Below, in pieces: positions 9,534 to 17,354 of a DNA stretch of 64,000 nucleotides. Both the position numbers and the translations under genes were made by a program. The DNA lies in the NCBI RefSeq assembly GCF_038397725.1, contig NZ_CP151634.1, positions 2,914,001 through 2,978,000 on the forward strand. The letters run 5' to 3'. Origin of the DNA: Microbacterium sp. LWO13-1.2. GTDB taxonomy: Bacteria; Actinomycetota; Actinomycetes; Actinomycetales; Microbacteriaceae. The notes below the pieces were generated by a model. The model searched no databases. It had not been told where the DNA came from and saw nothing but the letters and a program-made list of their open reading frames with translations. How positions within the stretch are numbered: position 1 is the first letter of the stretch; each line of letters begins with the position of its first letter.

Positions 9534-9579
9534 GTGTAACGACTCCTGAATAGCGGATCGGGGTTCACGGCCACTCTGC

Positions 9580-9585
9580 ACAGTA
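9580..9585 (-). promoter_or_regulatory. Possible -10 element of glnA
   Basis: TACTGT on the minus strand lies just downstream of the GlnR-type half-sites. The -35 region is poor and falls inside the operator, as expected for an activated promoter. Confidence 0.3.
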
Positions 9586-9595
9586 CGGCGAGGGG

Positions 9596-9633
9596 GTTAC
9601 CTCCCAGTATCCACTTTGTTTCGGGCGTGTTAC
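9596..9633 (-). promoter_or_regulatory. GlnR-type operator upstream of glnA
   Basis: Read on the minus strand there are four half-sites with exact 11-base periodicity: GTAAC (9629-9633), GAAAC (9618-9622), GATAC (9607-9611) and GTAAC (9596-9600), each separated by six bases. This matches the gTnAC-n6-GaAAC repeat recognised by the actinobacterial nitrogen regulator GlnR. It lies between glnA and the divergent RDD gene and may influence both. Confidence 0.75.
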
Positions 9634-9643
9634 AGACGCTGGG

Positions 9644-9649
9644 TAGGCT
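9644..9649 (+). promoter_or_regulatory. -10 element of the RDD gene (leaderless)
   Basis: TAGGCT ends 6 bases before the GTG at 9656. Its -35 region would overlap the outermost GlnR-type half-site. Confidence 0.4.
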
Positions 9650-9655
9650 GGGGAG

Positions 9656-10084
9656 GTGACGGATGCTGTGAACGCGTACCCCGGTGAACGACTCGGACTC
9701 CCGCGAACGGGCAGTGGCAGCGTCGCCCGCGTCGGTCGCCGGATCGGCGCCCTGCTGATCGACTACACAGCCGCGACCATTATCGCGACCGCGTTCCTCG
9801 GCTTCAATCAGTTCGCGCTGCCGTCAGAGGCCGGACTCACGCAGTTCACCCCGCTCGTGGTATTCGCGCTGCTGCAGGTCCTCTTCATCCCGACCGCGGG
9901 TGGCAGCCCGGGTCACCGCATCCTCGGGATGCGTCTGGTCAGTCTCGACGGCGGCTGGGTGGGCCTGTGGCGCCCGATCGTGCGGACACTCCTGCTGATC
10001 GTGGTGATCCCCGCCGTGATCTGGGACGAGGATCAGCGCGGCCTGCACGACAAGGCCGTGCGGACCGTACTCGTCCGGACCTGA
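9656..10084 (+). CDS. RDD family membrane protein
   Basis: This 142-residue protein has the RDD domain: a first hydrophobic segment beginning RRIGALLIDYTAAT with the characteristic Arg and Asp, a second segment near residues 60-80, a PGHRILGMRL turn, and a third segment near 105-125 followed by DEDQRGLHDKAVRT. The domain recurs in transport-related and uncharacterised membrane proteins and no reaction is assigned. The GTG at 9656 fits a leaderless start; GTG at 9668 is an alternative. It is divergent from glnA, an arrangement also known in other actinobacteria, where an RDD protein sits beside glnA1. Confidence 0.88.
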   Translation: MTDAVNAYPGERLGLPRTGSGSVARVGRRIGALLIDYTAATIIATAFLGFNQFALPSEAGLTQFTPLVVFALLQVLFIPTAGGSPGHRILGMRLVSLDGGWVGLWRPIVRTLLLIVVIPAVIWDEDQRGLHDKAVRTVLVRT

Positions 10085-10087
10085 GAC

Positions 10088-10576
10088 TCAGTCCCGTCCG
10101 CGGTTGCGGCGACGCGCCTCGCGCGGCGCGCGGCCGCCGAGGAACGACCGAGCGGGGTCGACGATGTAGCCGCCGCGGAGTGCCTCCCGGCCGATGAGCA
10201 TCCGGAATCCCATCTCGTCGCGGTTGCTGAGCGTCACTTCCGCGAGAACCTCGCGATCGACCAGACGGACCAGCAACTTCACGACGAGCCGTTGCTGTGC
10301 GTGGCCGGAGGAGCTGCGGATGGCGCGGCGGTCATGCACCGGGCACTCGACGACCACGGCATCCTCTTGGCTGTCCTGCCAGGGCTTGACCTTGAAGCGC
10401 ACCCATGCGACATTGTCGCGTTCGAATTCGTGGATGTCGAAAGCGTGCAGCGACGAGGTGCGTGCGCCGGTGTCGATCTTCGCTTTGAGCCAGTCGACAC
10501 GGAGATCGGGCAGGCTCACCCACTCGCGCCAGCCCGTAAGGGTGTTTGAATGGGTTGACCTACTCACCTGATACAT
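10088..10576 (-). CDS. RimB/RimK-associated putative ATP-dependent zinc protease
   Basis: This protein of about 162 residues belongs to the small zinc-protease family found beside rimK. The signature begins GWREWVSLPDL and continues with KIDTGARTSSLHA, an aspartyl-protease-like DTGA motif, then a HAQQRLVVK region and the conserved NRDEMGFRMLIGREAL near the C terminus. In gamma-proteobacteria the partner acts with RimK on poly-glutamate tails of ribosomal protein S6. The start is uncertain: ATG at 10576 is given, but GTG at 10567 has AGGA suitably placed. It is divergent from the RimK-like gene, with only 17 bases between the two starts. Confidence 0.82.
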   Translation of the reverse strand: MYQVSRSTHSNTLTGWREWVSLPDLRVDWLKAKIDTGARTSSLHAFDIHEFERDNVAWVRFKVKPWQDSQEDAVVVECPVHDRRAIRSSSGHAQQRLVVKLLVRLVDREVLAEVTLSNRDEMGFRMLIGREALRGGYIVDPARSFLGGRAPREARRRNRGRD

Positions 10577-10593
10577 CCTGGCAGGAAAACTTC

Positions 10594-11781
10594 GTGAAGA
10601 TCGCCGTGCTCTCCCGTGCCCCGCAGGCATACTCGACCCAACGACTGCGAGCCGCCGCCTTGCAGCGCGGCCACACCGTCAAAGTCCTCAACACCCTGCG
10701 CTTCGCCATCGACCTCACCGCTGATGAACCCGACCTGCACTACCGGGGCCGCCAGCTCAGCGACTATGACGCGATCCTGCCCCGGATCGGCAACTCGATC
10801 ACCTACTTCGGCACCGCTGTGGTCCGGCAATTCGAGCAGATGGACGTCTATACGCCCAATACGGCGAACGGCATCTCCAGCGCGCGCGACAAGCTGCGCG
10901 CCAATCAGATCCTGTCCCGCCACAACATCGCGATGCCGCCGACCGCCTTCGTGCGCAACCGCGCCGATGTGCGGCCGGCGATCGAACGCGTCGGGGGAGC
11001 GCCCGTCGTCATCAAGCTGCTCGAAGGCACCCAGGGGATCGGCGTCATCCTCGCCCCGCAGGTGAAGGTCGCCGAGGCGATCATCGAGACGCTGCATTCG
11101 ACGAAGCAGAACGTGTTGATCCAGAAGTTCATCTCCGAGAGCCGCGGCCGCGACATCCGCGCCCTGGTCGTGGGCGACCGCGTCGTCGCCGCGATGCGCC
11201 GATCCGCCGCCGGTGACGAGTTCCGCTCGAACGTCCATCGCGGCGGATCCGTGGAGCGGGTCGAGCTCGACCCGGTGTACGAGCGCACCGCGGTGCGCTC
11301 AGCCCAGATCATGGGACTGCGCGTCGCCGGCGTCGACATGCTCGAGGGCGAAGACGGTCCGTTGGTGATGGAGGTCAACTCCTCGCCGGGCCTGCAGGGC
11401 ATCGAGACCGCGACGAACCTCGACGTCGCCGGAGCGATCATCGACTACATCGCCGGGCAGGTGGCGTTCCCCGAGATCGACGTGCGTCAGCGGCTGACGG
11501 TGTCGACCGGATACGGCGTCGCCGAGCTGCTCGTGCACGGTGCGGCCGACCTCGTGGGCAAGACGCTGGGAGAGGCGGGGCTCTGGGAGAGGGACATCAC
11601 CGTGCTGACTCTGCACCGTGGCGTATCGGTGATCCCGAACCCCCGAAAGCACGTCGTGCTGGAGGCAGAAGACCGGTTGTTCTGCTTCGGCAAGCTGGAC
11701 GAGATGCGTTCGATGATTCCTGAGCGCCGTCGGCGCCGCGCGAAGGTGCGCCGGCTGCCGCGCGAGCCGCTCTCGGAGTGA
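10594..11781 (+). CDS. RimK-family alpha-L-glutamate ligase with C-terminal RCK_C-like domain
   Basis: This 395-residue ATP-grasp ligase starts at a GTG with CAGGA upstream and reads MKIAVLSRAPQ, the usual RimK beginning. The ATP-grasp core (about residues 95-285) includes VVIKLLEGTQGIGV, a SRGRDIRALVV segment and the metal-binding VMEVNSSPGLQG. RimK enzymes add glutamates to protein C termini such as ribosomal protein S6. About 100 extra residues follow, with a pattern like the TrkA-C/RCK_C domain (VLTLHRGVSVIPNP then DRLFCFG), a ligand-binding module of potassium channels. The ligase may therefore be ligand-regulated. The divergent zinc protease supports a tail-editing pair. Confidence 0.87.
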   Translation: MKIAVLSRAPQAYSTQRLRAAALQRGHTVKVLNTLRFAIDLTADEPDLHYRGRQLSDYDAILPRIGNSITYFGTAVVRQFEQMDVYTPNTANGISSARDKLRANQILSRHNIAMPPTAFVRNRADVRPAIERVGGAPVVIKLLEGTQGIGVILAPQVKVAEAIIETLHSTKQNVLIQKFISESRGRDIRALVVGDRVVAAMRRSAAGDEFRSNVHRGGSVERVELDPVYERTAVRSAQIMGLRVAGVDMLEGEDGPLVMEVNSSPGLQGIETATNLDVAGAIIDYIAGQVAFPEIDVRQRLTVSTGYGVAELLVHGAADLVGKTLGEAGLWERDITVLTLHRGVSVIPNPRKHVVLEAEDRLFCFGKLDEMRSMIPERRRRRAKVRRLPREPLSE

Positions 11782-11795
11782 TGCCCTGAAACTGC

Positions 11796-11834
11796 AGAAG
11801 CGCGGCCGCCCTCGAAAGGGGCGGCCGCGCTTCT
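11796..11834. terminator. Bidirectional terminator between the RimK-like gene and the DUF4191 gene
   Basis: A perfect 16-bp stem, AGAAGCGCGGCCGCCC (11796-11811) with its complement at 11819-11834, surrounds a 7-base loop. It lies between two convergent genes. Confidence 0.85.
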
Positions 11835-11851
11835 CTGTCTGCGGGTGAGCG

Positions 11852-12562
11852 TCAGCGCGGACGCTGCGCCCGGGCCTTGGTCGGGTCGATCCCCTTGGGG
11901 ATGGGCAACGAAGACAGCGACTGCGAGACGGATTCGATCCGCCGGATGACCGCGGCCATCGTCGTCTTGTCGATCGCCTTGGGCAGCTTCTTGATGGTCT
12001 TGGCGAGTTGGCTGATCGGCACGTCGTCTTCGCCGTGACCGACGTAGAGCACGGTCACCGGGACGCCCTGCGCGACGCGCTGCACCTTCTGGCGCTCTTC
12101 GTTGATGAGGCGGGTGAGGCGTCCGCGGGAACCCTCGCCGACGACGACGACCCCGCCGCGCCCGACGGTGCGGTAGACCGCCTCCTGGGTCTTGGGGTTG
12201 ATGCCGACGGGGGAGTCCGATGCCTGCCAGCTGCGACCGAGGCTGCTGCTGAGCACGTGACCGGTGGCACCGGGCATGCCGTCGATCTTCTTGTACATCG
12301 CGTTCGTGGAGAGACGCGTCATCAGGAAGAGCGCACCGAGCACACCGAGCATGAGGCCGGTGATGCCCCAGAGGACCAGCGTCCACACCTGGAAGGGCGG
12401 AATCACATAGCCGACCACCAGGCCGACGAGGATGCCTCCGAGGAGGATCGCGATCTGGGCCCAGGGCAGCCAGGCATAAGCCTCACGCGTGAACCGGAAG
12501 AGGGACTTGATCTGGGAGAAGAACCCAGGACGCTTCTCGGGGTCAGGAGCACGCTTTGCCAT
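11852..12562 (-). CDS. DUF4191 membrane protein
   Basis: This 236-residue protein starts MAKRAPDPEKRPGF and has two adjacent membrane segments (about residues 30-50 and 55-75), followed by a soluble domain with YRTVGRGGVVVVGEG and a basic C terminus. It matches the actinobacterial DUF4191 family, typically found near glnA and the lipoate genes; function unknown. The start was trimmed to the ATG at 12562 because homology begins there and TAGGCT (12570-12575, minus strand) ends 7 bases upstream, consistent with a leaderless mRNA. Confidence 0.85.
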   Translation of the reverse strand: MAKRAPDPEKRPGFFSQIKSLFRFTREAYAWLPWAQIAILLGGILVGLVVGYVIPPFQVWTLVLWGITGLMLGVLGALFLMTRLSTNAMYKKIDGMPGATGHVLSSSLGRSWQASDSPVGINPKTQEAVYRTVGRGGVVVVGEGSRGRLTRLINEERQKVQRVAQGVPVTVLYVGHGEDDVPISQLAKTIKKLPKAIDKTTMAAVIRRIESVSQSLSSLPIPKGIDPTKARAQRPR

Positions 12563-12569
12563 AGGTATC

Positions 12570-12575
12570 AGCCTA
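12570..12575 (-). promoter_or_regulatory. -10 element of the DUF4191 gene (leaderless)
   Basis: TAGGCT on the minus strand ends 7 bases before the start codon. Confidence 0.45.
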
Positions 12576-12753
12576 CCGAGTCCGGGATGCTGCGGATGTC
12601 GGCGTTCGCGTCGGGCGGATTCGAATTTCTCTGCACGATCCCGGGACGATCTCTCCGGCACCACTTCTCCTGCACAATGGCGGGTTCGACGGAGTTCGTC
12701 CACATCGGGCTCCAGGGCCCCCATCGGATGCGTCGCTGCGCTCTCATGGATCC

Positions 12754-14145
12754 ATGGCAGATCGTGAAACGGACGGCGGCGACCGGACGCTCGTGTCCGG
12801 CGCGCATCGCGTGATCCGGACGTTGGACGCGCAGGAGGGGCCCTATCCCGGTGCTCTCGTCACGCGCGGGGACGGCGTCGCGGTGCAGACCGATGCCGCC
12901 TCGCTCAGTGGATGGGACGGGTGGGCGTATGCCGGCGCAGAGCACGTGGCCGGCCCTTTGGACGTGGTGCGCCGTGTCGACGGCCAGGATGTCCTCCTGC
13001 CGTGGTGTTCCGAGCGGCTCGCGGCCTTCCTGGGGCGGCGTGCAGCCGCCGGCGTCGCCGTATCGGCCGGGGAGACGGCCACGCTCGTCGGCAGCCTTCT
13101 GCGCGGCCTCGACGAGCTCGGCGGCGGGGCGACTGTCGGCGGCAGCTGGTGGCTGACCGACGAAGGACGGCCGGTCTTCGTTCTCGGCGATGGTGAGAGT
13201 GCTCGGGAGTCCGCAGCGCGGATCGTCGGACGACTGCAGGAGAGCACCACGGATCGGGCGCTGGGGCGCACGCTCACCACCGTGCAGCAGGGACTTGTAC
13301 AGCCGCGGGTGCCGCGACGCGTGCAGGACGATTGGGAGCGCGAGCTGTTCGAGAACGCGGCGCCCAAGCCGCTGCGCCCTGAAGTCTTCCCGCCGGAGCG
13401 GGCGCGTGACATCGCTCCGCAACACGCCGCTCTCGACGACTTCTCCGAACCGGTTCACGGCCGCGGACCGGCGGTGTTCGTCGAGGGGCTGCGCAGCCGC
13501 ATTCTCGAGCGATGGCGGATGCTGATCGCTGAGCGTCCGCAGAAGGACCGGGGTCGGAGATCGACGGTTTCTGAGGGTGCGCCGCGACGACGCAGAACTC
13601 TGGTCGTGGCGGGTGCGGCTGCCGCTGCGGTGCTCGCAATCGGCCTGCTCTGGCCCACCGGCGGGTCGGACGAGGCCGGTGCGCAGACCGACGGGGCATC
13701 GGAAGCGGCGACGCGTGCGCAGGACGACGCGGTGCCGCCCGCCGAGAGCTCGACTCCGAGTTCGGAGACGGACGAGCCGACGGACGACACGGATGCTGCA
13801 CCGACCGCGGAGACCAGCGACCCGCTGTACGCCGCCACAGCGCTTCTGGCGGTCATCCGAGCCTGCGCGGAGGCGGAGGACGGGACGTGTGACGCAGCGG
13901 TCGCTGAGGGAGCCGCCGGTGTCGTGGAGCGCCTGGGGGCGGTTGCGCAGGATCGGGAACTGGCGCTCGTCGACGAATACGGCGATGTCGCGGTGATCCG
14001 ACTGACCCCGACGGCTTCGACTTCCGAGCCAGGGGGAGCGGGCGAAGAGGAGAAGCCGATGTCCGAGCTGATGATCGTGCTCGTGCGCCTCAACCAGAAC
14101 TGGCTGGTCCGCGACGTGTACGACGTCGCGGACCAGCCAGGCTGA
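12754..14145 (+). CDS. Hypothetical single-pass membrane protein, possible pseudokinase-like N-terminal half
   Basis: This 463-residue protein has no family I can name with confidence. Residues 1-270 are cytoplasmic by the inside-positive rule: RRRR precedes a single hydrophobic segment at about 284-300. A Ser/Thr/Asp/Glu/Pro-rich linker (about 303-350) and a C-terminal extracytoplasmic domain with two cysteines follow. The stretch with SAGETATLVGSLLRGLDEL and then LTDEGRPVFVLGDGES resembles the C-lobe layout of Ser/Thr kinases without the catalytic HRD and DFG motifs, so a degenerate kinase is a guess. The last codons form a 17-bp hairpin (14101-14139). Confidence 0.75.
   Translation: MADRETDGGDRTLVSGAHRVIRTLDAQEGPYPGALVTRGDGVAVQTDAASLSGWDGWAYAGAEHVAGPLDVVRRVDGQDVLLPWCSERLAAFLGRRAAAGVAVSAGETATLVGSLLRGLDELGGGATVGGSWWLTDEGRPVFVLGDGESARESAARIVGRLQESTTDRALGRTLTTVQQGLVQPRVPRRVQDDWERELFENAAPKPLRPEVFPPERARDIAPQHAALDDFSEPVHGRGPAVFVEGLRSRILERWRMLIAERPQKDRGRRSTVSEGAPRRRRTLVVAGAAAAAVLAIGLLWPTGGSDEAGAQTDGASEAATRAQDDAVPPAESSTPSSETDEPTDDTDAAPTAETSDPLYAATALLAVIRACAEAEDGTCDAAVAEGAAGVVERLGAVAQDRELALVDEYGDVAVIRLTPTASTSEPGGAGEEEKPMSELMIVLVRLNQNWLVRDVYDVADQPG
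14101..14139. terminator. Terminator-like hairpin embedded in the 3' end of a coding region
   Basis: A perfect 17-bp inverted repeat (14101-14117 with 14123-14139) surrounds a 5-base loop. It lies in the last codons of the plus-strand gene and 28 bases past the sucB stop on the minus strand, so it probably ends transcripts from both sides. Confidence 0.6.
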
Positions 14146-14166
14146 TCGGTTCAGATGTCTGTCGGA

Positions 14167-15909
14167 TCAGGCGCCGAGAGCGGCAGCGAAGTCCGCGGAC
14201 TCCAGGCGAGCCTTGACTGCGCCGAGATAACGCGCGGCATCCGAGCCATCGATGATGCGGTGATCGTACGAGAGCGCGAGGTACACGTACGAGCGGATGG
14301 CGATCGCGTCGGCGCCGTCGACCTTGACCAGGCCGGGACGCTTCACGACCGTTCCGGTTCCGAGGATCGCCGACTGCGGCAGGAACACGACAGGCGTGTC
14401 GAACAGCGCGCCGCGGGAGCCGGTGTTGGTCAGCGTGAACGTGCCGCCGCCCAGCTCGTCGGGCTTCAGCTTGTTGTCGCGGGTGCGCGCGGCGAGGTCA
14501 GCGATCTCATGTGCGATCTGCGCGATGTTCTTCGACGCGGCATCCCGCAGCACCGGAGTCAGCAGGCCGCGCTCGGTGTCGACGGCGATCGAGAGGTTCT
14601 CGGTCGCCGGGTACACGATGTCGGTGCCGTCGACCGTCGCGTTGACGATCGGGAACGCCTGCAGCGCCTCGGCGGCCGCAAGAGCGAAGAACGGCAGGAA
14701 CGACAGCTTGTCGCCGGTCTTCTGCAGGAAAGACGCCTTCACGCTGTCGCGGTACTCGGCGAGCTTCGTGACATCGACCTCGACGACCGTGGTCAGCTGA
14801 GCGGTCTGCTGCATCGAGGCGACGGCACGCTCGGCCAGCACCTTGCGCAGGCGCGACATCGGCTGCGTGGTTCCGCGCAGCGGCGAGACCTCGAGCGGCG
14901 CGGGAGCCGGAACGGCGGGAGCAGCGGCCGGGGCGGCGGATGCCGTCTCAGCTGCCTTCAGCACGTCTTCCTTGCGGATACGGCCACCGACACCCGTGCC
15001 GGTCACCGAGGCGAGGTCGACGCCCTGCTGAGAGGCCAGACGGCGCACCAGCGGGGTGACGTAGAGGCTGTCGCTCTCGGTCGGCAGCGTGAGCTTCGGA
15101 GCAGCAGGCTCGGCCGCGGCGGGAGCTGCCGGAGCGGGAGCCGAGGCAGCAGGGGCGGGAGTCGCAGGAGCAGCGGCTGCCGGTGCCGGCGCGGCAGGGG
15201 CAGCAGGAGCTTCAGCGGCCGGAGCGGCAGGAGCTTCAGCGGCCGGAGCTGCGGGCGCGGCTGCCGGAGCGGCACCCGATCCGACCCGGGCGAGGACAGC
15301 GCCGACGGCGACGGTCTCGTCTTCGCCGGCGACGATCTCCTGCAGGATGCCGGCGACCGGCGAAGGGATCTCCGTGTCGACCTTGTCGGTCGAGATCTCG
15401 AGCAGAGCCTCGTCGACGGCGATGGTGTCACCGACCTGCTTGAGCCAACGGGTGACCGTGCCCTCGGTGACGCTCTCGCCGAGCTCGGGGAGCACGATGT
15501 CGGTGGCGTCGCCGGCCGGAGCGGAGGGAGCGGCTTCTGCCGGAGCCGCGGGGGCCGGGGCTTCGGCGGCCGGCGCCGCGGGGGCGGCCGGTGCTGCTGC
15601 TTCGGCCGCAGGCGCTTCCTCTGCTGCCGGAGCGGCGGCTTCCGGAGCATCCGCTGCCGGTGCCGCATTCGAACCATCACCGATACGGGCGAGCAGAGCG
15701 CCCACCTCGACGGTCTCATCCTCGGCGACGAGGATCTCCTCGATCACACCGCTGACGGGGGAGGGGATCTCGGTGTCGACCTTGTCGGTCGAGATCTCGA
15801 GCAGGCCCTCGTCCGCCTGAACGGTGTCTCCCACCTGCTTGAGCCAACGGGTGACCGTACCCTCGGTGACGCTCTCACCGAGAGCGGGGAGGACCACGGA
15901 TGTGCTCAT
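14167..15909 (-). CDS. sucB: Dihydrolipoamide acyltransferase E2, 2-oxoglutarate dehydrogenase type
   Basis: This 580-residue E2 subunit transfers the succinyl group from lipoamide to CoA in the 2-oxoglutarate dehydrogenase complex. Domain order: lipoyl domain 1 with Lys43 in STDKVDTE, an Ala/Pro linker, lipoyl domain 2 with Lys176 in the same motif, a second long Ala/Pro linker, an E1/E3-binding domain beginning YVTPLVRRLASQQGVDL, and a catalytic domain ending with the active-site DHRIIDG (His550). Two lipoyl domains and this length fit the actinobacterial SucB subfamily; a pyruvate dehydrogenase E2 role is the alternative. AAGGAG precedes the ATG. It is the last gene of the pepA-lpdA-sucB run. 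Confidence 0.92.
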   Translation of the reverse strand: MSTSVVLPALGESVTEGTVTRWLKQVGDTVQADEGLLEISTDKVDTEIPSPVSGVIEEILVAEDETVEVGALLARIGDGSNAAPAADAPEAAAPAAEEAPAAEAAAPAAPAAPAAEAPAPAAPAEAAPSAPAGDATDIVLPELGESVTEGTVTRWLKQVGDTIAVDEALLEISTDKVDTEIPSPVAGILQEIVAGEDETVAVGAVLARVGSGAAPAAAPAAPAAEAPAAPAAEAPAAPAAPAPAAAAPATPAPAASAPAPAAPAAAEPAAPKLTLPTESDSLYVTPLVRRLASQQGVDLASVTGTGVGGRIRKEDVLKAAETASAAPAAAPAVPAPAPLEVSPLRGTTQPMSRLRKVLAERAVASMQQTAQLTTVVEVDVTKLAEYRDSVKASFLQKTGDKLSFLPFFALAAAEALQAFPIVNATVDGTDIVYPATENLSIAVDTERGLLTPVLRDAASKNIAQIAHEIADLAARTRDNKLKPDELGGGTFTLTNTGSRGALFDTPVVFLPQSAILGTGTVVKRPGLVKVDGADAIAIRSYVYLALSYDHRIIDGSDAARYLGAVKARLESADFAAALGA

Positions 15910-15977
15910 GACGGAGTCTCCTTCAAGAAGTTGTATAACGCTTGTCTAGCTTAGTGACCTGGTTGGCCGATTGGTGT

Positions 15978-17351
15978 TCAGAGGGCGTGCAGCGGTTTGC
16001 CGGCGAGCGCGAGGAACGCCTCGCCTAGTGCCTCGCTCTGCGTGGGGTGGGCGTGGATCAGAGGAGCGATGTCCTCCGGGTGCGCCTCCCAGGCGACAGC
16101 GAGCTGGCCCTCGGTGATGAGCTCGCCGACGCGATCTCCGAGCAGGTGGACACCGAGCACCGGGCCGTCCTTGAGACGGACGACCTTCACCAGGCCGCCG
16201 GTGCCGATGATCTCGCTCTTGCCGTTTCCGGCCAGGTTGTACTCGTAGGCGACGATGCTGTCCGCGCCGTGCTCGGCGACGGCGGCTTCCTCGGTGACAC
16301 CGACGGAGGCGACCTCCGGGCTGGAGTACGTGACCTTGGGGATCTGCACATCGGGGATGTTCGCGGGTGAGAGTCCGGCGATCCGCTCGGCGACGGCGAT
16401 GCCCTGCTGGAAGCCGCGGTGGGCGAGCTGCAGGCCGGGAACGATGTCGCCGACGGCCCAGACGCCGGCTGCGGAGGTCCGGAGGTCCTGATCGACGGTG
16501 ACGAAGCCACGGTCCAGGGTCACGCCTGCCTCTTCGAAGCCGAGATCCGCGGTCACCGGACCACGGCCGACGGCCACGAGCAGGTAGTCGGCGGTGAACT
16601 CGGTGCCGTCTTCGAGCGTGACCGTGACGGACGCGTCGTCCTGCGCGGCGGTCTGGAATCGCTTGCCCAGCGAGTACTGGATGCCGCGGCGGCGGAAGGC
16701 GCGCTCGAGGCCCTTGCTGAGCGCGATGTCCTCGTTCGGGACCAGGTGCGGCAGAGCCTCGATGATGGTGACCTCGGCGCCGAACGAGCGCCACACACTG
16801 GCGAACTCGACGCCGATGACACCGCCGCCGAGAATGAGGACGCGCTCGGGGATGACGTCGAGCGCCAGAGCCTGCTCGCTCGTGAGGATGCGTCCGCCGA
16901 TCTCCAGACCGGGGAGGGTGCGGCTGTAAGAGCCGGTCGCGAGGATCACGTCGGCACCGACGTACACGTCGTCCCCGACAACGATGCTCCGGTCAGCCTG
17001 CAGTCGTCCGAGACCGGGGACCGTCGTGATGCCGCGTGCTTTGACCAGGCCTTCGAGGCCCTTGTACTTCTTGGCGACGATGCCCTCGCGGTACGCCCGG
17101 ACGCCCGCAGGGTCGATGCCCTCGAGAGTGGCGGTGATGCCGACGTGCGCGGCGTCACGCACGTGCTCGGCGACCTCCGCCGCGTGCAGCAGCGCCTTGG
17201 TGGGGATGCATCCGCGGTGCAGGCAGGTCCCGCCGACTTTGTCCTTCTCGATGAGTGCGACGGACTTGCCGAGTTCGCTGGCGCGGATGGCTGCGGCGTA
17301 CCCGCCGCTGCCGCCGCCGAGAATGACGACGTCGAAGTTGTGAGTGATCAT
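15978..17351 (-). CDS. lpdA: Dihydrolipoyl dehydrogenase (E3)
   Basis: This 457-residue flavoprotein reoxidises dihydrolipoamide on E2 and reduces NAD. It has an FAD-binding GGGSGGYAA near residue 12, the redox-active disulfide Cys43-Cys48 in GGTCLHRGCIPTKA, an NAD-binding LGGGVIGVEFAS segment, and the interface motif ending HAHPTQSEALGEA, whose histidine acts as the catalytic base. It lies 3 bases after pepA and directly before sucB, so E3 and E2 are co-expressed. Confidence 0.95.
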   Translation of the reverse strand: MITHNFDVVILGGGSGGYAAAIRASELGKSVALIEKDKVGGTCLHRGCIPTKALLHAAEVAEHVRDAAHVGITATLEGIDPAGVRAYREGIVAKKYKGLEGLVKARGITTVPGLGRLQADRSIVVGDDVYVGADVILATGSYSRTLPGLEIGGRILTSEQALALDVIPERVLILGGGVIGVEFASVWRSFGAEVTIIEALPHLVPNEDIALSKGLERAFRRRGIQYSLGKRFQTAAQDDASVTVTLEDGTEFTADYLLVAVGRGPVTADLGFEEAGVTLDRGFVTVDQDLRTSAAGVWAVGDIVPGLQLAHRGFQQGIAVAERIAGLSPANIPDVQIPKVTYSSPEVASVGVTEEAAVAEHGADSIVAYEYNLAGNGKSEIIGTGGLVKVVRLKDGPVLGVHLLGDRVGELITEGQLAVAWEAHPEDIAPLIHAHPTQSEALGEAFLALAGKPLHAL

Positions 17352-17354
17352 GTG

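Noticed and set aside
14155..15954. Plus-strand 599-codon frame opposite sucB, with Gly/Arg/Ser repeats
   Set aside because: It mirrors the Ala/Pro linkers of sucB; there is no independent coding signal.
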